Assembly (NCBI GenBank): GCA_013289045.1
Contig: JABDAU010000001.1
Span: 60,155 to 124,154, forward strand
Reading direction: 5' to 3'
Origin: Bacteroidota bacterium
GTDB lineage: Bacteria > Bacteroidota > Bacteroidia > Sphingobacteriales > Sphingobacteriaceae
Length of the DNA stretch: 64,000 bases
Below the pieces are notes generated by a model. It saw nothing but the letters and a program-made list of their open reading frames with translations, did no database searches and was not told the origin of the DNA. This document shows positions 35,403 through 44,481 of this stretch, piece after piece. Each line of letters starts with the position of its first letter. Positions within the stretch are counted from its first letter, which is position 1. A program made the translations under genes and the position numbers.

Positions 35403-36554
35403 ATGCAAGTAATATTTGGTGTCATATTTCACTTCATCGGCGGGTTCGCCTCAGGAAGCTTCTACATCCCCTACAAAAAGGTAAAAGGCTGGGCATGGGA
35501 AAGCTACTGGATTGTGGGCGGATTGTTCTCCTGGCTCATCGTGCCGCCGCTGGCAGCCTGGCTGACTATACCGCATTTTACCGAGATCATTGCCGCAACA
35601 AATGGCGGGATACTTTTTTATACCTATTTGTTTGGACTGCTTTGGGGCATTGGCGGCCTCACTTATGGCTTGGGCGTACGCTATTTGGGTGTATCCTTAG
35701 GCAGTACTATCATATTGGGTTTGTGCGCGGTATTCGGTTCGCTGATACCGTCAGTATATTATAACTTTTTCCCGCAAGCTGGTAAGGACACCATTACCGA
35801 TCTGTTCACTTCGCACTGGGGCCAGTTTGTGTTGATCGGCATCGCAGTATGTATCGTCGGTATTATTATATGCGGCAGGGCGGGTATGATGAAGGAGAAA
35901 GAGTTGGAAGCCGGCCAGGCCGATGTAGCCGATAACAAAGACTACCGTTTTGGGTTGGGTATATTTGTTGCAATTGTTTCGGGCATACTAAGCGCCTGTT
36001 TCAATTTTGGTTTGGAGGCAGGTAAACATATGGCTGACGTTGCCGATACCGTATGGATGGCAAATCATCCCGGGCAGGGACACTTCCTATATCAGAACAA
36101 TGTGGTTTATATCATCATACTTTGGGGCGGCTTAACCACTAACTTTATCTGGTGCATGATACTGAACGCACGAAACAAAACTTTTGGCGATTATACCGAC
36201 AAAAAAACACCTTTATTAAAGAACTACATTTTCGCAGCATTGGCCGGTACAACCTGGTTCCTTCAGTTCTTTTTTTATGGGATGGGCGAAAGCAGGCTGG
36301 GCAATGGCGCCAGCTCGTGGATACTGCACATGGCCTTCATTATCCTGGTCGCTAATGCCTGGGGGCTCGTTTTAAAGGAATGGAAAGGCGTAAGCACAAA
36401 GGCGCTTATTACGGTTGTAGCAGGTATCGCGGTCATTATTATTTCGGTATTGATAGTTGGCCACGGTAATTCGATAAAAGCCGATGAACAAGCAAAAGCG
36501 AAAACAAGCATTAACATTACTGATCACAAATCACTAACATCAATAATTCATTAA
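35403..36554 (+). CDS. rhaT: L-rhamnose-proton symporter
   Basis: A 383-residue inner-membrane carrier with about ten helices. It has the RhaT pattern GVIFHFIGGFASGSFYIPYKKVKGWAWESYWIVGG, then LFGLLWGIGGLTYGLGVRYLGVSLGSTIILGLCAVFGSLIP and GILSACFNFGLEAGKHMAD. It brings L-rhamnose released by the GH78 enzyme into the cell. First gene of the rhamnose operon, 26 bp before the aldolase/SDR gene. Confidence 0.94.
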   Translation: MQVIFGVIFHFIGGFASGSFYIPYKKVKGWAWESYWIVGGLFSWLIVPPLAAWLTIPHFTEIIAATNGGILFYTYLFGLLWGIGGLTYGLGVRYLGVSLGSTIILGLCAVFGSLIPSVYYNFFPQAGKDTITDLFTSHWGQFVLIGIAVCIVGIIICGRAGMMKEKELEAGQADVADNKDYRFGLGIFVAIVSGILSACFNFGLEAGKHMADVADTVWMANHPGQGHFLYQNNVVYIIILWGGLTTNFIWCMILNARNKTFGDYTDKKTPLLKNYIFAALAGTTWFLQFFFYGMGESRLGNGASSWILHMAFIILVANAWGLVLKEWKGVSTKALITVVAGIAVIIISVLIVGHGNSIKADEQAKAKTSINITDHKSLTSIIH

Positions 36555-36580
36555 TCCGATAATACAACAATTCAATAAAT

Positions 36581-38701
36581 ATGTCTGTTACAACAACACA
36601 TTTTAAACACGTAAGCTACCTATGGGACGATACCAAAGCCACCGAATTAGGCGACGATCAGGTAGCCCTTTTAATATACCGCTCAAACCTGCTGGGCGCT
36701 GATCTACGCCTCACCAATTATGGCGGCGGCAATACTTCCTGCAAAGTCATAGACAAAGACCCATTAACAGGCAAGGAAGTAGAAGTAATGTGGATAAAAG
36801 GTTCAGGTGGCGATATCGGCACACTGAAAAAAAGTGGCCTGGCAGCTTTGTATGTCGACCGCCTGCGTAGTTTGAAGAATGTTTACCGGGGCATCGAATT
36901 CGAAGATGAGATGGTGGAACTTTTCAACCACAGCATATTCGATCTGAATTCAAAAGCGCCGTCTATCGATACGCCTTTGCATGGTTTCCTGCCATTTAAA
37001 CATATCGACCACCTGCACCCTGATGCGGCTATCGCAATCGCGGCAGCAAAGGATGGCAAAAAGATAGTTGAAGAACTTTTTGAAGGCACTTTAGGCTGGG
37101 TTGACTGGCAGCGCCCTGGTTTCGACCTTGGTTTGCAGCTGAAAGCGTGTTTGGACGCAAGCCCAAATATCCGCGGTATTTTCCTCGGTTCGCACGGTTT
37201 GTTTACCTGGGGCGATACCGCTTATGACAGCTACATCAACACCCTCGAAGTAATTGAAAAATGTGCCGATTACCTTGAAAAAAACTATGGCAAAAAAGGC
37301 CCGATTTTCGGCGGACAGAAAATAGAAAGCCTGCCTGAGGCCGACCGTAAAAAACAAGCGGTTGCTTTAGCCCCTATCCTGCGCGGTTTCTGCTCATCAA
37401 ATGTTCGCATGATCGGTCATTTTACTGACGATGCACGGGTATTGGAATATACTAATTCAAACGACCTTGAGCGTCTCGCACCAATGGGCACCAGTTGCCC
37501 CGACCACTTCCTGCGCACCAAGATCAGTCCGTTGGTATTAGAGTTGGAAGCCGGTGAAGATCTGAGCGATGTAGAAGCGATAAAAGCCAGGTTAACCCCT
37601 GCATTTGAGGCTTATCGCAAAATGTACGAGGATTATTATAACACCTGCAAACACCCGAACAGCCCCGCTATCCGCGATGCCAATCCTGTTGTTATTTTGT
37701 ACCCGGGCGTAGGGATGTTCACTTTTGCAAAAGACAAGCAAACCGCACGCGTTGCCGCTGAATTTTATATCAACGCCATCAACGTAATGAAGGGCGCTGA
37801 AGCGGTTTCTGAATACACTTCTCTGCCGCGCCAGGAAGCATTTGATATTGAATACTGGTTGCTGGAAGAAGCGAAATTATCGCGCATGCCTAAGCCAAAA
37901 GCTTTATCGGGCCGTATTGCATTGATCACCGGCAGCGCAGGTGGTATCGGTAAAGCTATCGCCAAAAAATTTGTTGAAGAAGGCGCTGTTGTGATCCTGA
38001 ACGACATGAACCTGGAGCGCTTGGAAGGCGCAGGCGACGAATTTAAAGCATCGTTTGGCAAAGATTCTTACGCTACTGCTCAACTTGACGTGACCAATGG
38101 CGCACAGATACAGGAAGCTATTGCTACCGCAATACTGGCCTTTGGCGGTGTCGATCTGGTAGTGAATAATGCCGGTTTGTCGATCTCCAAAACTATTGCC
38201 GATCATACTGAAAAAGACTGGGACTTGTTATACAATGTATTGGTAAAAGGCCAGTTCCTGGTAACCCAGGCTACCGTTGCCGTGATGAAGAAACAGGCTA
38301 TCGGTGGCGACGTAATCAACATCGTAAGCAAAAACGCACTGGTAAGCGGCCCGAACAATGCAGGTTACGGTAGCGCTAAAGCAGCACAACTGCACCTTAC
38401 CCGACTGAATGCTGCCGAGCTTGGCGCTGACAGCATCCGCGTAAATGCGGTGAATCCTGACGCTGTGATCAGCGACAGTAATATCTGGGCTGGCGGATGG
38501 GCCGAAGGCCGTGCCAAGGCTTATGGCATAACAGTAGCAGAATTGCCTGCTTATTACGCAAAACGTACCTTGTTGAACGAAGTGATCCTGCCGATTGATA
38601 TCGCCAACGCATGTTTCGCCATCACGGGCGGCCTGCTAAACAAATCAACCGGAAACGTGATCAACGTGGATGGCGGCGTTGCAGCGGCGTTCGTTCGTTA
38701 G
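36581..38701 (+). CDS. rhaEW: Fused rhamnulose-1-phosphate aldolase / L-lactaldehyde dehydrogenase
   Basis: A 706-residue two-domain protein. Residues about 20-420 are a class II aldolase (NYGGGNTSCKV, WIKGSGGDIGTL, FLPFKHIDHLHPDA with metal His, LGSHGLFTWGDTAYDSYINTL). Residues about 445-706 are a short-chain dehydrogenase (ALITGSAGGIGKAIAKKF, NNAGLSISKTI, catalytic Tyr-Lys in GYGSAKAAQL, VINVDGGVAAAF). The aldolase splits L-rhamnulose 1-phosphate to dihydroxyacetone phosphate and L-lactaldehyde, and the second domain oxidises the aldehyde, giving L-lactate. Fusion channels a reactive aldehyde. The lutABC genes at 44-46.6 kb could use the L-lactate. Confidence 0.93.
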   Translation: MSVTTTHFKHVSYLWDDTKATELGDDQVALLIYRSNLLGADLRLTNYGGGNTSCKVIDKDPLTGKEVEVMWIKGSGGDIGTLKKSGLAALYVDRLRSLKNVYRGIEFEDEMVELFNHSIFDLNSKAPSIDTPLHGFLPFKHIDHLHPDAAIAIAAAKDGKKIVEELFEGTLGWVDWQRPGFDLGLQLKACLDASPNIRGIFLGSHGLFTWGDTAYDSYINTLEVIEKCADYLEKNYGKKGPIFGGQKIESLPEADRKKQAVALAPILRGFCSSNVRMIGHFTDDARVLEYTNSNDLERLAPMGTSCPDHFLRTKISPLVLELEAGEDLSDVEAIKARLTPAFEAYRKMYEDYYNTCKHPNSPAIRDANPVVILYPGVGMFTFAKDKQTARVAAEFYINAINVMKGAEAVSEYTSLPRQEAFDIEYWLLEEAKLSRMPKPKALSGRIALITGSAGGIGKAIAKKFVEEGAVVILNDMNLERLEGAGDEFKASFGKDSYATAQLDVTNGAQIQEAIATAILAFGGVDLVVNNAGLSISKTIADHTEKDWDLLYNVLVKGQFLVTQATVAVMKKQAIGGDVINIVSKNALVSGPNNAGYGSAKAAQLHLTRLNAAELGADSIRVNAVNPDAVISDSNIWAGGWAEGRAKAYGITVAELPAYYAKRTLLNEVILPIDIANACFAITGGLLNKSTGNVINVDGGVAAAFVR

Positions 38702-38800
38702 TTCATAGATCATGGTTCATAGTTCATGGGTGGTAGACTGCCTACGAACTATGAACTATTGACTGTGAACTTCCTACCATGATCTATGAACCATTAACTA
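38702..38800. repeat. Intergenic inverted repeat of TTCATAGATCATGG-type units
   Basis: Copies of TTCATAGATCATGG and GGTTCATAGTTCAT occupy 38702-38735 and reappear in inverse orientation at 38774-38806, with GAACTATGAACTATT between. It fills the 108-bp gap between the aldolase and isomerase genes and ends at the isomerase start. A strong mRNA hairpin inside the rhamnose operon is expected. Confidence 0.65.
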
Positions 38801-38809
38801 TGAACCATT

Positions 38810-40084
38810 ATGCAGATAGAAAAATATAAAGTTGACGAACTGAACCAACAGTCGCTCAATAAACATAAAAACCAGTTCGAGTTTGTTGCTGCCGATGTGG
38901 CGCAGCTTGACGATGTGATGAAAAAGCTGATGGCGTTTAACGTTGCCATTCCAAGCTGGGCTTTGGGTACCGGCGGTACGCGTTTCGGCCGTTTTTCGGG
39001 CGCAGGCGAACCGGGGAGCCTGGAAGAGAAGATTGAAGACGTAGGCGTTATCCATGCGCTGAATAAATCGAGCAATTCCATCTCCCTGCATATTCCATGG
39101 GATATTCCTGAAAATGCGGCTTCGATAAAAGCGCTGGCTGCGCAGTTAGGCTTGCATTTCGATGCGGTGAATTCCAACACTTTCCAGGATCAGAAAGATC
39201 AGAAGCTGAGTTACAAATTCGGCTCGTTGCATCATGTGGACAAAGCTGTTCGTAAACAAGCAGTCGAGCACAATATTGAAGTAATAAAGTACGGCCAGCA
39301 ACTGGATTCAAAAGCATTGTCAGTTTGGCTGTCTGATGGGTCAAACTTTCCTGGTCAATTGAACTTCCGTACAGCCTTCCAGAACACCTTGGAAAGCTTA
39401 CAGGAGATCTACGCCGCATTGCCTGACGATTGGAAGGTTTGGGTGGAATACAAACCGTATGAACCAAACTTCTATTCGACCACAATTGGCGATTGGGGCC
39501 AATCATACCTTTTAGCTTCCAAATTAGGATCAAAAGCAAGCACATTGGTAGATTTAGGCCATCATCTACAAGGCGCTAATATCGAGCAGATCGTCTCTTT
39601 ATTATTAATGGAAGGCAAATTGGCCGGTTTCCATTTCAATGACTCTAAATACGGCGACGACGACCTGACCGTTGGCAGCATCAATCCATACCAGCTGTTC
39701 CTGATCTTTAACGAACTGGTTGAAGGCATGGACGCACGCGGCATGAACCATGCTACTTCTATCGGCTGGATGATCGATGCATCGCACAACGTAAAAGACC
39801 CTATTGAGGATCTGCTACAATCTGTACAGGCGATCAAGATCGCCTATGCACAGGCATTATTAGTTGACAAGGCCGCATTGCAAGCCGCACAGCAACATAA
39901 CGATGTGGTTCTTGCCCAGGAGATCCTGCAGCAGGCCTATCGTACAGATGTACGTCCGTTGGTAGCTGAAGCCGGTTTCCGTAATGGCGGCGCTTTAAGC
40001 CCGGTTGATGCTTATAGGAAATTACAGGTTAGGGATAATTTGATAAAGGAAAGAGGAACTAACACAGTTGCAACAGGACTATAG
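38810..40084 (+). CDS. rhaI: L-rhamnose isomerase, RhaI type
   Basis: A 424-residue xylose-isomerase-like TIM barrel protein. FNVAIPSWALGTGGTRFGRFSGAGEP and SISLHIPWDIPEN at the N-terminus, VWVEYKPYEPNFYSTTIGDWGQS (metal Glu), LVDLGHHLQGANIEQI, GFHFNDSKYGDDDLTVGSINPYQLFLI (His/Asp metal ligands) and GWMIDASHNVKDPIEDLL match the Pseudomonas-type RhaI rather than E. coli RhaA. It converts L-rhamnose to L-rhamnulose in the cytoplasm. It lies between the aldolase and kinase genes of the operon. Confidence 0.92.
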   Translation: MQIEKYKVDELNQQSLNKHKNQFEFVAADVAQLDDVMKKLMAFNVAIPSWALGTGGTRFGRFSGAGEPGSLEEKIEDVGVIHALNKSSNSISLHIPWDIPENAASIKALAAQLGLHFDAVNSNTFQDQKDQKLSYKFGSLHHVDKAVRKQAVEHNIEVIKYGQQLDSKALSVWLSDGSNFPGQLNFRTAFQNTLESLQEIYAALPDDWKVWVEYKPYEPNFYSTTIGDWGQSYLLASKLGSKASTLVDLGHHLQGANIEQIVSLLLMEGKLAGFHFNDSKYGDDDLTVGSINPYQLFLIFNELVEGMDARGMNHATSIGWMIDASHNVKDPIEDLLQSVQAIKIAYAQALLVDKAALQAAQQHNDVVLAQEILQQAYRTDVRPLVAEAGFRNGGALSPVDAYRKLQVRDNLIKERGTNTVATGL

Positions 40085-40113
40085 TCTGTCCTGAACCTGA
40101 GTTTTATAATACC

Positions 40114-41484
40114 ATGAGCATACCTGTAATTGCCATATTTGACGTAGGTAAAACCAATAAAAAGCTTTTCCTTTTTGATGAGCATTACCGCATTGTATAC
40201 GAAAAAGCGGCAAAATTTATCGAGACGGTTGATGAGGACGGCGATCCATGTGAAAACCTGGACAGCCTTGAGTTATCCGTTTTTGATTCGTTGCGCGAAG
40301 TGTTCCGGATGGCCGAATACGAGATTCGCGCCATTAACTTTTCCACCTACGGCGCAAGCTTTGTGCATTTAGGCGAGGATGGCAAACCTGTTGCGCCGCT
40401 GTATAATTACCTGAAAGAGTTTCCGAAAGAATTATGCGAACAGTTCTATAAAACTTATGGCGGCGAAGGTTTGTGGGCGAAGGAAACATCATCGCCGGTA
40501 TTGGGTAACCTCAATTCCGGGATGCAACTTTACCGGTTGAAATATCAGAAGCCGGAACTCTTTGCAAAAATAAAATACAGCCTGCATCTGCCGCAGTATA
40601 TGAGCTACCTGCTTACCGGTAAGCCTTATACCGATATTACCAGTATTGGCTGCCACACAGGCTTGTGGGACTTTGAAAAGAACGATTATCACACCTGGGT
40701 TTACCAGGAAGGCATTGCGGAAAAGCTTGCGCCGATTGTACCGTCTGACGGCGTATTGCAGGGCAATGATGCGGCTAACGGAAAACTGGTTGGTGTTGGT
40801 CTGCACGACAGTTCTGCTGCACTTATCCCCTATCTGGTGAATTTTACCGAGCCGTTTGTGCTCATCAGTACAGGTACATGGTGTATCAGCCTCAATCCAT
40901 TTAATACCTCCGCAGTAACGGAAGATGACCTTGAGAACGATTGCTTGTGCTATATGCAATACAAAGGTTCTCCTGTAAAAGCTTCAAGGCTTTTTGCGGG
41001 GAATGAACATGAGATCCAAACTAAAAAGATCGCATCGCATTTCGATATCAACACATCCGTTTTCAAACATATTGAATATGATGCCGATGTTGTCCAAAAG
41101 CTAAAAAAGGACGAATCCCGCCAGCCTGTTTCATTACAGCAATCGGCGTTTGCTTCAAGGAATCTGCATGTGTTTGAGAACTATACAGAGGCTTATCATC
41201 AGCTCATTATAGACATTATGGAGCAGCAGCTCTTTTCAACGTCAAGAATATTGAGCCCGAATGTGAAAAGGATTTTTGTAGACGGTGGATTTGGCAAGAA
41301 TGCCGTTTATATGAACCTGCTGGCGGCGGCTTTCCCCCAACTGGAGGTATTTGCCGCTTCAATGGCACAAGCTACCGCAGTCGGGACTGCGATAGCTATT
41401 CACCACTCATGGAACAACAAAACTTTACCTTCAGATATTATCGAGCTGAAATACTTTTCAGCCCCGCATCATACAATAATTTGA
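40114..41484 (+). CDS. rhaB: Rhamnulokinase-like FGGY carbohydrate kinase
   Basis: A 456-residue FGGY-family protein. IAIFDVGKTNKKLFLFDE is the variant phosphate loop of the Bacteroidota/alphaproteobacterial rhamnulokinase group; INFSTYGASFVHLGEDGKPV, SIGCHTGLWDFEKNDYHTWV, VLISTGTWCISLNPFN (ATP binding) and VKRIFVDGGFGKNAVYMNLLAAAFPQ follow. It phosphorylates L-rhamnulose, completing isomerase-kinase-aldolase in one operon. It ends 22 bp from the convergent DUF3826 gene. Confidence 0.85.
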   Translation: MSIPVIAIFDVGKTNKKLFLFDEHYRIVYEKAAKFIETVDEDGDPCENLDSLELSVFDSLREVFRMAEYEIRAINFSTYGASFVHLGEDGKPVAPLYNYLKEFPKELCEQFYKTYGGEGLWAKETSSPVLGNLNSGMQLYRLKYQKPELFAKIKYSLHLPQYMSYLLTGKPYTDITSIGCHTGLWDFEKNDYHTWVYQEGIAEKLAPIVPSDGVLQGNDAANGKLVGVGLHDSSAALIPYLVNFTEPFVLISTGTWCISLNPFNTSAVTEDDLENDCLCYMQYKGSPVKASRLFAGNEHEIQTKKIASHFDINTSVFKHIEYDADVVQKLKKDESRQPVSLQQSAFASRNLHVFENYTEAYHQLIIDIMEQQLFSTSRILSPNVKRIFVDGGFGKNAVYMNLLAAAFPQLEVFAASMAQATAVGTAIAIHHSWNNKTLPSDIIELKYFSAPHHTII

Positions 41485-41506
41485 TTTTTCTATAATTTTT
41501 ATTTGG

Positions 41507-42220
41507 TTAGTTCTCAGCCGGTGCAGCAGTTTTGTCGCCGGCTTTTTTTGCAGCCAAAACTTTGTCAACATACGTTTTGTACATGGTTTTCCAGTTACGG
41601 CCGCTGCCATAAAAATAATCTTCAATACGAGTTTTATGGATCTTAAATATATTCGACATTTCGTTCTTCACATCCTTATAATCTACCGACTCTTCACGCG
41701 CCTGTGCCAACTCCTTGGTGATAAAATCCTGGTCTGCCTGCGTCATGTCGGGAACGATTGATTTGTAACCGTTAAACGTAAACTGGTATTTGCCGATGGT
41801 ATATTTATCAAGGATCGCATTTACCTGGTCTTCCGTCAAATCTTTACGTAAACCGGCCATCAATGCTTCATGCACTGTTTTTGGGATAGTAGAATCAATA
41901 ATGAATTGGCGCTGCAATGCACTGAAAACCTTGCCATTGATCGGATCGATACCTTCCGGCACCAATGTACCAGGATGGCTATTGTGCCAGTCGCGTACTG
42001 CAGCCATATGGGCAGCAATTACGGCTTTTACACGTCCTGCCTTCACAGTATCGGTTAAGTTAAGCACACTTACAAATTGATCTGCTCTTACAGAAGGATC
42101 ATTCTTGTCTTTTTTAGCGGGCTGCGTACTGGCCGCTGCTTTATTATCTGTTTGCGCGAATGATTTTAAGGAAACCGACATTGCAGCAAAACATGCCAAA
42201 ACGATGTATCTCTTTTTCAT
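41507..42220 (-). CDS. DUF3826-like secreted protein
   Basis: A 237-residue protein from ATG 42220, chosen because MKKRYIVLACFAAMSVSLKSFAQ is a clear signal peptide; an upstream in-frame ATG at 42352 would bury it. The mature part is helical and charged (VSVLNLTDTVKAGRVKAVIAAHMAAVRDWHN, DLTEDQVNAILDKYTIGKYQFTFNGYKSIVPDMTQ, YFYGSGRNWKTMYKTYVDKVLAAKK). I match it to DUF3826, a family of unknown function found beside pectin and rhamnogalacturonan genes in Bacteroidota. It ends in a Lys/Ala-rich tail. Convergent with the rhamnulokinase gene and divergent from the esterase gene. Confidence 0.75.
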   Translation of the reverse strand: MKKRYIVLACFAAMSVSLKSFAQTDNKAAASTQPAKKDKNDPSVRADQFVSVLNLTDTVKAGRVKAVIAAHMAAVRDWHNSHPGTLVPEGIDPINGKVFSALQRQFIIDSTIPKTVHEALMAGLRKDLTEDQVNAILDKYTIGKYQFTFNGYKSIVPDMTQADQDFITKELAQAREESVDYKDVKNEMSNIFKIHKTRIEDYFYGSGRNWKTMYKTYVDKVLAAKKAGDKTAAPAEN

Positions 42221-42427
42221 TTGATTTTTAAGTTTAATTGGTTTGATATAAAGTAAAATTACCCGCTTTTTACCCGTTTGATTGAAACGGATTATCCAAT
42301 GATTGTACAATCTTATCCCATCAGCTAAAACACATAAAAAGATGCTATACATTTGGTGTAAAGCATATCGAAGATGGTTCTAATCCAAGCTTCGGCACTG
42401 TAAAACGCCAATAAAACCGATATTAAA

Positions 42428-43876
42428 ATGAAATCAGGAGTCCGTCTTTTTGTAACAATTTTGTGTATATCAGCCTTTTCGCTCACTACAAGCGCCCAGG
42501 TAAAGCTCGCCGGTCTATTTACCGACAACATGGTGCTGCAACAGCAATCTTCCGTACCCGTATGGGGATGGGATAAGGCTGGAACAAGCATCAGCATACA
42601 AACATCATGGGATAAGAAAGTATATAAAGCTATAGCGGACGCCGATGGTAAGTTCATGCTGAAAGTTGCCACGCCTGTTGCAGGCGGGCCTTATGAATTA
42701 ACTGTAAACGATGGCAAGCCGGTGACACTGAAAAATGTGCTGATCGGCGAAGTATGGTTATGCGCCGGGCAATCGAACATGGAGATCCCGGTAAAAGGTT
42801 ATAAAAGTCAGCCGATATTGAACTCTAATGAGGCGATACTGGAATCGGCTAATAAAAACATACGCTTATTTAATGTGCCACGTGGCTCAAGGACAACTTT
42901 GCAAACCGACATCAAACCAAGTCAATGGCAGGAAGCATCACCCGCAAGCGTCGCTAAATTCAGCGCTGTAGGCTATTATTATGGCAGATTGCTGAATAAG
43001 ATGCTGAATGTTCCGGTAGGGTTGATCTGCTGCGCTTATGCCGGCTCATCCGTACAGGCTTGGATGGATGCTAATGTGTTAAAGCCCTTTCCGGAAATCA
43101 AAATTCCTGGCCCAACAGATTCGATAAAAGAAGTGAGCCGCACGCCTACAACCCTGTACAATGCCATGCTGCATGGTGTTATCGGCTATGGTATTAAAGG
43201 CGCTATCTGGTATCAGGGCGAGTCAAACTATGAGTTTCCTGCACAATATGATTCGCTTTTTACCACGTTTGTAAAAGACCTGCGCGCCAAATGGGGCATC
43301 GGTAATTTCCCCTTCTATTATGTGCAAATTGCGCCTTATGACTACGCGCAGCTACCACCATATAACAAAGGCGGCAAATACAATTCGGCATTTTTAAGGG
43401 AAACGCAGCGACTGGATGAAGATAAGATCCCTAATTCAGGCATGGCAGTAACATTAGATATCGGCGAACAATCTACCATCCATCCGCCACATAAAGAACA
43501 GGTTGGGCAGCGTTTAGCTTATCTCGCATTAGCGAAGACCTATGGCATGGAAGGTTTTGGTTATCAAAGCCCGCAATACGATTCGTTTTCGGTGAAAGGA
43601 AGCGCAATAACTGTAAAGTTCAAGAATTCCTATAACGGGCTAACTTCCTTTTTGAAAGATATTACCACGTTTGAGATCTCCGGCGCTGACAAGCATTTTT
43701 ACCCGGCAAGGGCCGTTATTAACGGCAGCACGGTTGTGGTAAGCAGCGAACAGGTGAAAGAGCCGGTAGCAGTACGCTATGCTTTTAAAGATTTTGTTGT
43801 TGGCGATCTGTTTGGCACAGATGGTTTACCGGTATCGTCCTTCCGTACTGATGACTGGGATTATAGCGTACAGTAA
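42428..43876 (+). CDS. SGNH-type acetylesterase (sialate O-acetylesterase family)
   Basis: A 482-residue exported protein with signal peptide (MKSGVRLFVTILCISAFSLTTSAQ). An N-terminal beta domain (FTDNMVLQQQSSVPVWGWDKAG) is followed by the SGNH catalytic region: GEVWLCAGQSNMEIPVK (Ser nucleophile), GAIWYQGESN, and HPPHKEQVGQRLA (catalytic His). In Bacteroidota this family commonly removes acetyl groups from plant polysaccharides, so deacetylation of pectin or rhamnogalacturonan is more likely here than sialate metabolism, for which no other gene is seen. TACATTTG at 42348-42355 resembles a -7 box. Confidence 0.87.
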   Translation: MKSGVRLFVTILCISAFSLTTSAQVKLAGLFTDNMVLQQQSSVPVWGWDKAGTSISIQTSWDKKVYKAIADADGKFMLKVATPVAGGPYELTVNDGKPVTLKNVLIGEVWLCAGQSNMEIPVKGYKSQPILNSNEAILESANKNIRLFNVPRGSRTTLQTDIKPSQWQEASPASVAKFSAVGYYYGRLLNKMLNVPVGLICCAYAGSSVQAWMDANVLKPFPEIKIPGPTDSIKEVSRTPTTLYNAMLHGVIGYGIKGAIWYQGESNYEFPAQYDSLFTTFVKDLRAKWGIGNFPFYYVQIAPYDYAQLPPYNKGGKYNSAFLRETQRLDEDKIPNSGMAVTLDIGEQSTIHPPHKEQVGQRLAYLALAKTYGMEGFGYQSPQYDSFSVKGSAITVKFKNSYNGLTSFLKDITTFEISGADKHFYPARAVINGSTVVVSSEQVKEPVAVRYAFKDFVVGDLFGTDGLPVSSFRTDDWDYSVQ

Positions 43877-43888
43877 AGCACATTATAA

Positions 43889-44479
43889 TTAGCTCATCAA
43901 AAATATTGTCATACTGCGCGGACCATGTGCGCCTAAAACTAATGACTGCTCAATATCTGCTGTTTTAGATGGGCCTGCGATAAAAGTACCGAAATCGTAA
44001 TTGGTATTGCCGATACGCTCATACGCCTCATGCATGGTTGGTACAATATCATTTGCATTTACGATCACAGCCAGATGCTGGCAAATAAAGGGCAATACAC
44101 GCAGCATTAATATCTCTTCGGTAACCCATACCGCACCATTTTCAGCCACACCAAAGTGTGCTTCGATGACGGCATTATCTACATCCTGTAATGAATGCGG
44201 GTTGGAATCCTTTCTATAAACATGCTCCATTATGTCGCCCAGTAATGGCACTGTAGTAATATTGCGGCCACCTTGCTGCATGTTTTTTGCAACGTGATTA
44301 CGGATTTCATCTATTGATTTTACCGGGATGACTTTGCCGCCGATAGCGCTAAGAATTTCAGTAAAACGGTCAACTGATTTGTTGCTATCGCCCTTAAAAG
44401 CAGTAATATCCGGCAACTCTGTAAAAGACGGTTGGTTACGTTCTACCGCTGCTAAAATTTCATCTCTGCTGCTAAACAT
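43889..44479 (-). CDS. lutC: L-lactate utilisation protein LutC (LUD domain)
   Basis: A 196-residue LUD-domain protein. GVAENGAVWVTEEILMLRVLPFICQHLAVIVNANDIVP and FIAGPSKTADIEQSLVLGAHGPRSMTIFLM are the family's typical motifs. It is the third subunit of the LutABC complex, which oxidises L-lactate to pyruvate at the membrane. The gene is 2 bp downstream of lutB and convergent with the esterase gene (12-bp gap). Confidence 0.9.
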   Translation of the reverse strand: MFSSRDEILAAVERNQPSFTELPDITAFKGDSNKSVDRFTEILSAIGGKVIPVKSIDEIRNHVAKNMQQGGRNITTVPLLGDIMEHVYRKDSNPHSLQDVDNAVIEAHFGVAENGAVWVTEEILMLRVLPFICQHLAVIVNANDIVPTMHEAYERIGNTNYDFGTFIAGPSKTADIEQSLVLGAHGPRSMTIFLMS

Positions 44480-44481
44480 AT

